Shown in pieces: positions 9,341 to 17,742 of a DNA stretch of 64,000 nucleotides. The stretch is from Pantoea rwandensis. GTDB lineage: Bacteria > Pseudomonadota > Gammaproteobacteria > Enterobacterales > Enterobacteriaceae. The stretch lies in NCBI RefSeq assembly GCF_002095475.1, contig NZ_MLFR01000029.1:1-64000 (forward strand), in the 5' to 3' direction. Below the pieces are notes generated by a model, which saw only the letters and a list, made by a program, of their open reading frames with translations, was not told the DNA's origin and did no database searches. Numbering within the stretch: position 1 is the first letter of the stretch; each line of letters starts with the position of its first letter. The position numbers were made by a program, and so were the translations under genes.

Positions 9341-10489
9341 ATGTTGATGAAAGTGAAGTCTGCCGCATCCACGATGCGTACGCGTTTTTCTGCTATTTCA
9401 CTGGCGGAAATCCAGAAACACCTGGCGAAAATTATCATTCTATTGCCGATGGCGCTGCTGCTGATCTACCTCGTGATCTTTAGCCAGCCGCGCTATATGA
9501 GCGAATCCAAAGTCGCGATCAAACGTTCGGACGATCTCACCAGCAGCAGCCTAAACTTTGGCCTGCTCTTAGGCGCTTCTAACCCAAGCTCAGCTGAAGA
9601 TGCACTCTATTTGAAAGAGTACATTAACTCCCCGGACATGTTGGCAGCACTGGATAAGCAACTGAATTTCCATGAAGCCTTTAGCCACAGTGGCCTGGAC
9701 TTTTTAAACCATCTTGGCAAAGAAGAAACAGCTGAACGCTTCCTGCAGTATTACCGCGACCGTATCAGCGTGTCTTACGACGACAAAACCGGCCTGTTGG
9801 ATATCCAGACCCAAGGCTTTAGCCCCGAATTCGCACTGAAGTTTAACCACGCGGTACTGAAAGAATCTGAGCGTTTTATCAATGAGCTCTCTCACCGCAT
9901 TGCACGTGATCAGCTCTCTTTTGCAGAAGAAGAAATGCAGAAAGCGCGTGCGCGCTTGAATGCCAGCAAGGCCGATCTGCTCTCTTATCAGAACAGCACC
10001 AATATGCTGGACCCAGAAGCGCAGGCACTGGCCGCCACGACCTTAATCAACACTTTGGTTGGGCAAAAAATCCAGATGGAAGCAGACCTGCGTAATTTGC
10101 TGACCTATCTGAGAGATGATGCGCCACAGGTGGTAAGCGCCCAAAACGCTATCAAGTCACTGCAGGCCCAGATCGACGACGAAAAGAGCAAAGTCACCGC
10201 ACCTCAAGGTCACAAGCTGAACCGTATGGCGGTCGATTTCGAAGAAATTAAATCGAAAGTAGAGTTTGATACCGAGCTGTACAAGCTGGCGCTGACTTCG
10301 ATTGAGAAAACCCGTGTGGAAGCAGCACGTAAGTTAAAAACACTGTCTGTGATCAGTTCTCCACAGCAGCCGCAGGAATCCACTTTCCCTAATTATCCAT
10401 ACTTGATCGCCTGTTGGTTGCTGGTGTGCTGCTTGCTGTTCGGCACCCTGAAACTGCTGCTGGCTGTTATTGAAGATCACCGGGATTAA
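9341..10489 (+). CDS. kpsE: Capsule export inner-membrane protein KpsE
   Basis: KpsE is a polysaccharide co-polymerase/export protein that spans the inner membrane at both ends and reaches through the periplasm to KpsD, forming the group 2 capsule export complex with KpsMT. The 382-residue protein shows an N-terminal membrane segment (IIILLPMALLLIYLVIF), conserved blocks such as NFGLLLGASNPSSAEDALYL, a coiled-coil middle (about 200-300), and a C-terminal membrane segment followed by KLLLAVIEDHRD. ATG at 9341 (MLMKVKSAAS) matches the family N-terminus; the upstream GTG at 9305 would add 12 unlikely residues. In E. coli kpsF precedes it, but here nothing similar does. Confidence 0.95.
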   Translation: MLMKVKSAASTMRTRFSAISLAEIQKHLAKIIILLPMALLLIYLVIFSQPRYMSESKVAIKRSDDLTSSSLNFGLLLGASNPSSAEDALYLKEYINSPDMLAALDKQLNFHEAFSHSGLDFLNHLGKEETAERFLQYYRDRISVSYDDKTGLLDIQTQGFSPEFALKFNHAVLKESERFINELSHRIARDQLSFAEEEMQKARARLNASKADLLSYQNSTNMLDPEAQALAATTLINTLVGQKIQMEADLRNLLTYLRDDAPQVVSAQNAIKSLQAQIDDEKSKVTAPQGHKLNRMAVDFEEIKSKVEFDTELYKLALTSIEKTRVEAARKLKTLSVISSPQQPQESTFPNYPYLIACWLLVCCLLFGTLKLLLAVIEDHRD

Positions 10490-10500
10490 TTGAGTTCGTC

Positions 10501-12177
10501 ATGAAATTACTGAAGTCATTATTACTGATTGCAGCCTGGCAGGCTGCGCAAGCCAGCGCGGCAGTGGATATCAATGCCGATCCTAATCTGACGGGTGCGG
10601 CTCCGCTGCCTTCGTTTTTGACCGGCCAGCAAACGCAGGTTCAGAGCAGCGATGGGTTCGACAACACGCCACCGCCAGCCACACCAGTCACTATGAGCCG
10701 CATGTTTGGTGCCCAGCTATTTAATGGCACCAGCGCCGACAGTGGCGCAACCGTTGGCTTCAACCCCGGCTACGTGCTCAATCCTGGCGACAGTATTCAG
10801 GTACGTTTGTGGGGCGCGTTCACCTTTGATGGTGCGTTACAGGTTGACCCTAAGGGCAATATCTTCCTGCCAAACGTCGGTCCTGTGCAGGTAGCGGGCG
10901 TCAGCAACAGCCAGTTAAACGCGTTGATTACTACCAAGGTAAAGCAGGTTTATCAGGCCAACGTCAGTGTCTATGCCTCACTGCTGCAAGCGCAGCCGGT
11001 TAAGGTGTATGTCACCGGTTTTGTACGCAGCCCTGGCCTCTATGGCGGCGTGACCTCCGATTCCCTGCTCAACTACCTGATTAAAGCGGGTGGCGTCGAT
11101 CCCGATCGCGGCAGCTATGTGGATATCGTGATCAAACGTGGCAACCGCGTGCGTTCCAGCATCAACCTGTATGACTTCCTACTTAATGGCAAGCTGGGCC
11201 TTTCTCAGTTTGCCGATGGCGACACCATTGTGGTGGGGCCGCGTCAGCACACCTTTAGCGTGCAGGGCGATGTGTTTAACAGCTATGACTTCGAATTCCG
11301 TGACAGCAGCATTCCGGTGACTGAAGCCTTGAGCTGGGCACGTGCCAAACCTGGCGCGACCAATATCACCATTATTCGTCAGCAGGGTCTGCAGAAGCGT
11401 AGCGAATACTACCCGATCAGCTCTGCACCAGGTCGTATGTTGCAGGATGGCGATACGCTGATTGTCAGCACTGACCGCTATGCGGGCACTATTCAGGTGC
11501 GTGTTGAAGGTGCGCATTCTGGCGAACACGCGATGGTATTGCCTTACGGTTCAAGCATGCGTGCAGTGTTGGCGAAGATCCGTACCAATAGCATGTCGGA
11601 AATGAGTGCAATCCAGCTTTACCGTCCGTCTGTGGCACAGCGCCAGAAAGAGATGCTGGATCTCTCCCTGCAAAAGCTTGAAGAAGCTTCACTCTCTGCA
11701 CAGTCCTCGACCAAAGAAGAAGCCAGCCTGCGTGTGCAGGAAGCACAGCTGATTAGCCGCTTTGTGGCGAAAGCGCGCACCGTGGTGCCAAAAGGCGAAG
11801 TCATTCTCAACGAGAAGAACCTCGACTCCATTCTGCTGGAAGATGGCGACGTCATTAATATTCCGCAGAAAACCTCGCTGGTGATGGTGCATGGCGAAGT
11901 GCTGTTCCCGAATGCGGTGAGCTGGGAAAAAGGCATGAGTCCGAAAGACTACATCGAGAAGTGTGGTGGCCTGACGCAGAAATCGGGTAACTCCAAGATT
12001 GTGGTGATTCGTCAGAACGGTGCCGCCGAAAATGGTGAGGACGTCGATACCCTCAACCCAGGCGATGAGCTGATGGTTCTGCCGAAGTACGAATCGAAGA
12101 ACATCGAAGTGACGCGCGGTATTTCCACCATCCTCTACCAGCTGGCGGTGGGTGCGAAAGTGATTCTGTCGATCTAA
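10501..12177 (+). CDS. kpsD: Capsule export outer-membrane/periplasmic protein KpsD
   Basis: This 558-residue protein has the usual KpsD length. It starts with a cleavable signal peptide (MKLLKSLLLIAAWQAAQASA), followed by a polysaccharide export domain (about 90-170, LNPGDSIQVRLWGAFTFDG) and SLBB-like domains (KVYVTGFVRSPGLYGGV; LVMVHGEVLFPNAVSW). KpsD forms the exit path for the capsule across the periplasm and outer membrane together with KpsE. It lies 11 bases after kpsE and 12 before kpsC, consistent with one operon. The family usually has kpsU next; here kpsC follows directly. Confidence 0.95.
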   Translation: MKLLKSLLLIAAWQAAQASAAVDINADPNLTGAAPLPSFLTGQQTQVQSSDGFDNTPPPATPVTMSRMFGAQLFNGTSADSGATVGFNPGYVLNPGDSIQVRLWGAFTFDGALQVDPKGNIFLPNVGPVQVAGVSNSQLNALITTKVKQVYQANVSVYASLLQAQPVKVYVTGFVRSPGLYGGVTSDSLLNYLIKAGGVDPDRGSYVDIVIKRGNRVRSSINLYDFLLNGKLGLSQFADGDTIVVGPRQHTFSVQGDVFNSYDFEFRDSSIPVTEALSWARAKPGATNITIIRQQGLQKRSEYYPISSAPGRMLQDGDTLIVSTDRYAGTIQVRVEGAHSGEHAMVLPYGSSMRAVLAKIRTNSMSEMSAIQLYRPSVAQRQKEMLDLSLQKLEEASLSAQSSTKEEASLRVQEAQLISRFVAKARTVVPKGEVILNEKNLDSILLEDGDVINIPQKTSLVMVHGEVLFPNAVSWEKGMSPKDYIEKCGGLTQKSGNSKIVVIRQNGAAENGEDVDTLNPGDELMVLPKYESKNIEVTRGISTILYQLAVGAKVILSI

Positions 12178-12189
12178 GGACATTAAGAC

Positions 12190-14217
12190 ATGATTGGTAT
12201 CTTCTCTTCGGGGATCTGGCGGATTCCGCATTTGGATAAGTTTCTGGAACAGCCGTGCCAGAAGCTCTCTGCACTGCGTCCGATTCCTGATGAGATAGAT
12301 ATTGTTGCGGTCTGGGGACATCGCCCCAGCGCCCGCAAACCGGTTGAAATGGCGCAGGCTGCAGGTAAGTCGATACTGCGCTTGGAAGACGGCTTTATCC
12401 GCTCGCTTGGCTTAGGTGTAAATGGTGCGCCGCCGCTTTCAATGGTGTTGGATGATGAAGGCATTTATTACGATGCCAGCCGACCAAGTGCTCTAGAGCG
12501 CCTCATTCACGAACGCACTGCTAATCAGGCGTTAGTGGCTGAGGCGAAGGAAGCGATCCACACCATCGTGACTGAAGATCTGTCGAAGTATAATCAGGCC
12601 CCGGCGTTTTTGGCGGGAGAAAGCCTGACCAGCAATTTAGTGCTGGTGGTAGATCAAACCTTTGGCGATATGTCAGTGACATACGGCAATGCGGCAGCAG
12701 AGGATTTTTCCGCAATGCTGGAAGCAGCCATTAAAGAAAACCCGTCTTCCACCATCTGGGTAAAAGTTCACCCGGATGTATTAGAGGGGAAAAAAGCGGG
12801 CTATTACCACCAGTTACAATCCACGCATCGCATTCACTTAATGGCAGATAACGTGAGCCCGCAGTCATTGCTGCGCCATGTCTCACGTGTTTATGTCATG
12901 ACGTCACAATATGGTTTTGAAGCCTTGATGGCAGGTAAACCAGTGACCTGCTTTGGCCAGCCCTGGTATGCGGGTTGGGGGTTAACGGACGATCGCCATC
13001 AGCAGGCTGAGTCATTGCGTCAGCGCCGTGGTCACTCGACTCTGGAAGAGCTGTTTGCTGCCGCTTACCTGCGCTACAGCCGCTACATTGATCCAATAAC
13101 CGGTGAAGCCGCAACGCTATTTGATGTGCTGAACTGGATGCAGTTACAGCGTCGTCATCAACAACAGCGCAGTGGGCATCTTTGGGCGCCGGGATTATCG
13201 CTGTGGAAATCCACGATTCTGAAACCCTTCTTGCATACGACGGCGAACAAATTGAGCTTCTCTCGTCGATGCCGTGCTGCGACCGCATGTGTTGTATGGG
13301 GCGTGAGAGGGGAACAGCGCTGGAAAGATAAAGCCAGAACTCGCCAACTGCCACTGTGGCGTATGGAAGATGGTTTCTTGCGGTCTTCCGGCCTCGGTTC
13401 AGATTTACTGCCGCCGCTCTCATTGGTGCTCGATAAACGCGGCATCTATTACGACGCCAGGCGCTCCAGTGATCTCGAAGTGATGATGAATCACAGCGAG
13501 TTAACCTTGGCCCAACAGCTGCGCGCAGAGAAACTGCACAAGCGCTTAGTCGAAAGTAAGCTCAGTAAATACAACTTGGGTGCCGACTTTGCTTTGCCTG
13601 CGGGATCTGAAGGTAAACGTATCTTGCTGGTACCTGGGCAAGTGGAAGATGACGCTTCTATTGAGACTGGCACACTCTCCATCAATACCAACCTGTCGTT
13701 ACTGCGAACGGTGCGTGAGCGTAATCCTGATGCCTTTATCATCTATAAACCGCACCCTGATGTGTTGGTAGGAAACCGTAAAGGGAATATTCCCGAGCAG
13801 GATGTTGCCCGACTGGCAGATTATCAGGCGCTGGATGCAGATGTGATTCAATGCATCCAGATAGCAGATGAACTCCACACCATGACCTCGCTTTCAGGTT
13901 TTGAAGCGCTATTACATGGCAAGCAGGTGTATTGCTACGGCCTGCCTTTTTACGCGGGCTGGGGACTGACAAATGATGAGCATATCTGCGCACGTCGCAA
14001 TCGCAAGTTGGGGCTTGCGGATGTGGTGTACCAAGCATTGATTGCTTATCCCACCTATATCCATCCATTACGGCTCACGGCGATAAGCGCAGAAGAGGCG
14101 ACAGAATTACTGATTAATGCCCCGCGTGGAAAGATGTTTGTTAATAAGAAAAAAGCAAATTACTTGGTAAGGCATTACCGCAAGATGTTGATGTTTTTTA
14201 AGGTTAAATTCGGTTAG
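12190..14217 (+). CDS. kpsC: Capsule lipid-linker Kdo transferase KpsC
   Basis: KpsC is the dual retaining beta-Kdo transferase that extends the poly-Kdo linker on phosphatidylglycerol, the common terminus of group 2 capsules. The 675-residue protein has the family length and two homologous halves. Each carries the recurring motifs [14 protein letters not shown] / [24 protein letters not shown] / [10 protein letters not shown], and a final [11 protein letters not shown] / [11 protein letters not shown]. The start ATG at 12190 lies 12 bases after kpsD. The Kdo donor must come from housekeeping KdsD/KdsB, because kpsF and kpsU are not in this locus. Confidence 0.95.
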   Translation: MIGIFSSGIWRIPHLDKFLEQPCQKLSALRPIPDEIDIVAVWGHRPSARKPVEMAQAAGKSILRLEDGFIRSLGLGVNGAPPLSMVLDDEGIYYDASRPSALERLIHERTANQALVAEAKEAIHTIVTEDLSKYNQAPAFLAGESLTSNLVLVVDQTFGDMSVTYGNAAAEDFSAMLEAAIKENPSSTIWVKVHPDVLEGKKAGYYHQLQSTHRIHLMADNVSPQSLLRHVSRVYVMTSQYGFEALMAGKPVTCFGQPWYAGWGLTDDRHQQAESLRQRRGHSTLEELFAAAYLRYSRYIDPITGEAATLFDVLNWMQLQRRHQQQRSGHLWAPGLSLWKSTILKPFLHTTANKLSFSRRCRAATACVVWGVRGEQRWKDKARTRQLPLWRMEDGFLRSSGLGSDLLPPLSLVLDKRGIYYDARRSSDLEVMMNHSELTLAQQLRAEKLHKRLVESKLSKYNLGADFALPAGSEGKRILLVPGQVEDDASIETGTLSINTNLSLLRTVRERNPDAFIIYKPHPDVLVGNRKGNIPEQDVARLADYQALDADVIQCIQIADELHTMTSLSGFEALLHGKQVYCYGLPFYAGWGLTNDEHICARRNRKLGLADVVYQALIAYPTYIHPLRLTAISAEEATELLINAPRGKMFVNKKKANYLVRHYRKMLMFFKVKFG

Positions 14218-14255
14218 GAAAACCGACTCATAAAATAACAAAAAGAAGGTTGATG

Positions 14256-15497
14256 ATGCACAGTAATGCTTTGAAGATGTTGCTGTCTGGGAAGAAATAC
14301 CTATTGCTACAAGGGCCAATGGGACCTTTCTTTAATGATGTCGCTGAGTGGCTCGAATCGCTGGAACGCGAAGCTGTTAATGTAATATTTAACGGTGGGG
14401 ATCGTTTTTACTGTCGCCAGCGTAAATATCTGCCTTATCTCAAAACCCCAAAAGAACTCCCTTCATGGCTGCGTGATACGCACAAAGAATATGAGTTCGA
14501 TACGATTCTTTGCTTTGGCGACTGTCGCCCGATGCATCAAGCTGCCAAGCGCTGGGCACAAGCGAAAGGGATTCGTTTTATCGCATTTGAAGAGGGCTAT
14601 TTGCGCCCACACTTCATTACGGTAGAAGAGGGCGGGGTGAATGCGTTCTCATCTCTGCCACGCGATCCTGAGTTTTATCGTCGCTTACCTGAAATGCCTG
14701 CCATGCAGGTTGAGAAACTGAAGCCTTCAGCCGGTAAGCGTATTGGGCATGCGACATGGTACTACCTTGTTGGCTGGCGTTATCGCCATGAGTTTCATGA
14801 GTATCGCCATCACAAGTCATTCTCACCATGGTACGAGGCGCAGTGTTGGGTCAGGGCATATTGGCGCAAACAGTGGTACGGCTGGCGTCAGCGCAATGTG
14901 TTATCGCATTTGCAGAACAGTCTGGATCAACGTTATTTCCTTGCCATTCTACAGGTCTATAACGACAGCCAGATACGAAACCATAGCCCGTATGAGGATG
15001 TGCGCGACTACATTAATGATGTGATCTTCTCATTTTCGAAGAAGGCACCGCGTAATGAGTTTTTGGTGATTAAGCATCATCCGATGGATCGCGGACACCG
15101 CTTATACGGTCCACTGATCAATAAACTCAGCAAGGAGTACGGTGTAAAAAACCGGGTGATTTATGTGCATGACGTACCTATGCCTGAGTTATTAACTCAT
15201 GCAAAGGCTGCAATCACGATTAACAGTACGGCGGGGATTTCAGCGCTGATCCACAACAAGCCATTAAAGGTGATGGGGAACGCGCTGTACGATATGAAGG
15301 GATTGACCTACCAAGGGCATCTTAACCAGTTCTGGACGGCGGACTTTAAACCGGATATGAAGCTGTTTAAGAAGTTTCGTGAGTACCTGCTGGAAAATAC
15401 ACAGGTGAATGCGGTTTATTATGGAGATTACAGGAAAAAACAACCATCATCTAATCGGATTACGGTTATAACTAAAAAAGACATGATAAGGGATTGA
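14256..15497 (+). CDS. kpsS: Capsule lipid-linker Kdo transferase KpsS
   Basis: KpsS adds the first beta-Kdo to lyso-phosphatidylglycerol, starting the linker that KpsC extends. The 413-residue protein shows family blocks GKKYLLLQGPMGPFF, FGDCRPMHQAA, FEEGYLRPHFITVEEGGVNA, VIKHHPMDRGHRLYGPL and TINSTAGISALIHNKPLKVMG. ATG at 14256 is favoured by AAGAAGG six bases upstream; ATG 14253 and TTG 14250 are closer than usual. It is the last gene of the kpsEDCS operon and faces the specific block. No strong terminator is evident after it; a short AT-rich tail follows. Confidence 0.95.
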   Translation: MHSNALKMLLSGKKYLLLQGPMGPFFNDVAEWLESLEREAVNVIFNGGDRFYCRQRKYLPYLKTPKELPSWLRDTHKEYEFDTILCFGDCRPMHQAAKRWAQAKGIRFIAFEEGYLRPHFITVEEGGVNAFSSLPRDPEFYRRLPEMPAMQVEKLKPSAGKRIGHATWYYLVGWRYRHEFHEYRHHKSFSPWYEAQCWVRAYWRKQWYGWRQRNVLSHLQNSLDQRYFLAILQVYNDSQIRNHSPYEDVRDYINDVIFSFSKKAPRNEFLVIKHHPMDRGHRLYGPLINKLSKEYGVKNRVIYVHDVPMPELLTHAKAAITINSTAGISALIHNKPLKVMGNALYDMKGLTYQGHLNQFWTADFKPDMKLFKKFREYLLENTQVNAVYYGDYRKKQPSSNRITVITKKDMIRD

Positions 15498-15746
15498 ATT
15501 AAAAAGACGATTTTATATTGTTTATTGAGATGTGATTTCTTTAGAGAGCTCTAACGGATTTAAAAAATCAGTTTTATGAAGTGGGCAACTGAAAGCATGA
15601 ATGGGGCATGCAAAAATGCAATGGATAAAAAGTTCTTTTCAGTTGATAAGGGCCGTAATCTCCATGGATAGGATGGGTTATTTATTATACCCACCCAGGA
15701 AATACTCTTTTAAATGGATCTTAAAACACCTTTTGTTAATTATTTG

Positions 15747-16505
15747 TTATGAGATCTTCCCTTTAAGTAAACTTTTAAAAGCATTATACAAGCGCTTGTT
15801 AAATGGCATGCTTATTGGTCTCAAAGTAGGTTCTGATTCATCAGTCAAATTCCAGTATGCGGACTTTATTATTGTCGATGAATTTGGTTTGTAATAAGGT
15901 TTTACTAGGTTAAGGTGGGGCCTCTCCCAAGCAATGTTTTTTTTAACAACTCTGGCTGGCAATCCAACGGCAACACAGTTATTAGGTATCTTTTTTTTCA
16001 ATATACTGCCATAACCTAAAATACTTCCGTCACCGATACTACCACCATTTAAGATAACAGCCTTGGCAGCAATCCAAACATGATTACCAATTATTATATC
16101 TTGCGTAGGATTTAATCTCCTACCAGTATCTACATCAAAGAATGGGTGTGCATCGTCAGATCTTATTTCAATATTGGATGCGAACATACAGTCGTCACCA
16201 ATTTCAACTTTAGAACCTTCTGCGGTAGATATATAAGTCCACCCTGTGAATGTTACACCATCCCCTATTGTTACAATACAATCTTGTCCAACCCTTACCA
16301 TACCGTTAAACGAATTATCCCCAAGAGTGCATGTGCCATTATCGCAATCAAAGGTAAATGTTGAGTTTTTTAATTTGGTGTTTTTATGTACATTTAATGT
16401 ATTATTTGATCCTATGAAGGTTATTTTCATATTACTTATGATATTACCCTCGTAGTTTATAATATTATTCCTTTCATCTTTATATGACTTTAACTCTGTT
16501 AGCAT
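15747..16505 (-). CDS. Hexapeptide-repeat acyltransferase (putative capsule O-acetyltransferase)
   Basis: The 252-residue protein has a left-handed beta-helix made of hexapeptide-like turns (TLGDNSFNGMVRVGQDCIVTIGDGVTF, split here by describing residues about 60-90) and the typical acetyltransferase block IGNHVWIAAKAVILNGGSIG with GSILGYGSIL and VGLPARVVKK. It resembles the WbbJ/maltose-O-acetyltransferase class that transfers acetyl groups to sugars. The start is supported by AAGGGGG five bases upstream. It is the last gene of the capsule-specific block and converges on kpsS. Acetylation of the capsule polymer is an inference from position; the acceptor is unknown. Base composition is AT-rich. 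Confidence 0.85.
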   Translation of the reverse strand: MLTELKSYKDERNNIINYEGNIISNMKITFIGSNNTLNVHKNTKLKNSTFTFDCDNGTCTLGDNSFNGMVRVGQDCIVTIGDGVTFTGWTYISTAEGSKVEIGDDCMFASNIEIRSDDAHPFFDVDTGRRLNPTQDIIIGNHVWIAAKAVILNGGSIGDGSILGYGSILKKKIPNNCVAVGLPARVVKKNIAWERPHLNLVKPYYKPNSSTIIKSAYWNLTDESEPTLRPISMPFNKRLYNAFKSLLKGKIS

Positions 16506-16830
16506 CGTGCCCCCTTAGGGTGTAATTGTTTTAGATATTAAGTGATTAATGAGGCACTTAACTGAGGTATTTAAACCATCAAGTCTTATTTCCCCCACCC
16601 TTAAAAAACGTTGTGTCAATGGGTCTATTATGTATGTTAAGTAAAATCGTTTCTATATTTCGTAATTATATTTTTGAAAAAAACAGGTGCGTAAATGATG
16701 AGGTAAATGTCTAATTGGTAATGAAATTACAGTTTTTTAGTATAGGTGGAGAAAGGATTTTTACAAAAAGTGTGAGGCTCCTCAGTAGGGCAGTACCCTA
16801 CTTAAGGAGCCTAGTTCTAACTCTACATTT
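16506..16830. other. Non-coding AT-rich gap with a terminator-like hairpin
   Basis: No convincing gene lies between the acyltransferase and the TPR-like remnant. The stretch holds a nested hairpin (16775-16812) and AT-rich sequence that could serve as a separate promoter for the acyltransferase on the minus strand. Confidence 0.5.
16775..16812 (-). terminator. Nested hairpin, likely terminator of the capsule-specific operon
   Basis: An outer 8-bp stem (AGGCTCCT / AGGAGCCT) encloses an inner 7-bp stem (AGTAGGG / CCCTACT) around a 5-base loop. On the minus strand it comes 19 bases after the stop of the TPR-like gene and is followed within 10 bases by a T run. That fits termination of the long kpsMT-led transcript, with the acyltransferase beyond it. 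Confidence 0.6.
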
Positions 16831-17742
16831 TTATATTTCTTTTAAAGTAAGACTATTTATAGATCTAATTAGCTGTGCATTTTGCAATCGAACTACAGCA
16901 TTTTTAGGCGCGGTTGTTGGGTGCAAGCGAATAATTGAGTTCCAACACAATACGACATCATCCCAATTTTCAGTTATTTGTGAAAGTTCTGAACGGAGCA
17001 GCCAGTAATTTACGTCAAATTTACCTATTTGGTCATTTACTTTGAGGATATGATAGCTTTCATCTATCATGCCTAGCATTCGGTACGAATAAGCTAATTT
17101 GTATGGTGACTCAAATTCTGAGTTCGAAAGTAACAACCAATTCTCAGCAGACTCAGCCCATTGCCCGGATTTAAAGAAGAATTCCGCAATTTCATGGCGA
17201 ATTGAACTAGCAGCTTTTGATTCTTCATTCAGGCAAGATAAAGCCTCTATAAATAGATCATGGTTATTAATATGCCTTAATGAATTCAGATAAATCGTAG
17301 TAAGTTCAGGTGGAAATAAGTCAAAAAACTCATTGAGTGGACTAATCATATTAACCACAGAATTAAAATTATTTAAGCTGTGGTTAATTGAAATAGACTG
17401 AATCCACCACAAGCTATCTTTTTCTTGCTTGCTGAAGTTATTATTTAAATGTGAAATTAAATCTGCTTTTCCTTTTTATACTGCAGATAAAAAGTGTGAT
17501 TATTTTTGTTATTTTTTTAATTTCAACGTTTTTATTTATGTTTTCATTGGCTGATTCAAATATGGTCTCAACTTCATCCCAAGCTCTTCTTGAAAAAGCT
17601 TCGCACAACTTCAAATAATTTTCAAACTCATTTTTTCAGTATCTTGAGGGGGGTAAAAATAAAATCGTCACCTCTATTAAAAGCACATGTAAAGTTATGA
17701 TAAATAATGTCATTTTTATTTTTCTTTATTGTTTTTTTGCAT
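16831..17742 (-). pseudogene. TPR-like capsule protein split over several frames
   Basis: The longest open part (16831-17475) encodes a helical-repeat protein with TPR-like blocks (FFFKSGQWAESAENWLLLSN; WDDVVLCWNSIIRLHP) but has no ATG; only a TTG at 17412 could start it. Coding sense continues upstream in other frames: FENYLKLCEAFSRRAWDEV up to a T5 run on the plus strand (17473-17477), and DIIYHNFTCAFNRGDDFIFT up to a T6 run (17631-17636). A candidate ATG at 17742 lies inside the end of the preceding gene, just before a T7 run (17732-17738). Removing one base from each run joins everything into one frame. Either the gene is decayed or phase-variable, or the runs are miscalled. No enzymatic function is recognised. 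Confidence 0.65.

Noticed and set aside
15601-15894. Plus-strand 97-codon ORF after kpsS
   Set aside because: Half of it is antisense to the acyltransferase, and the remainder shows no ribosome site or family pattern.
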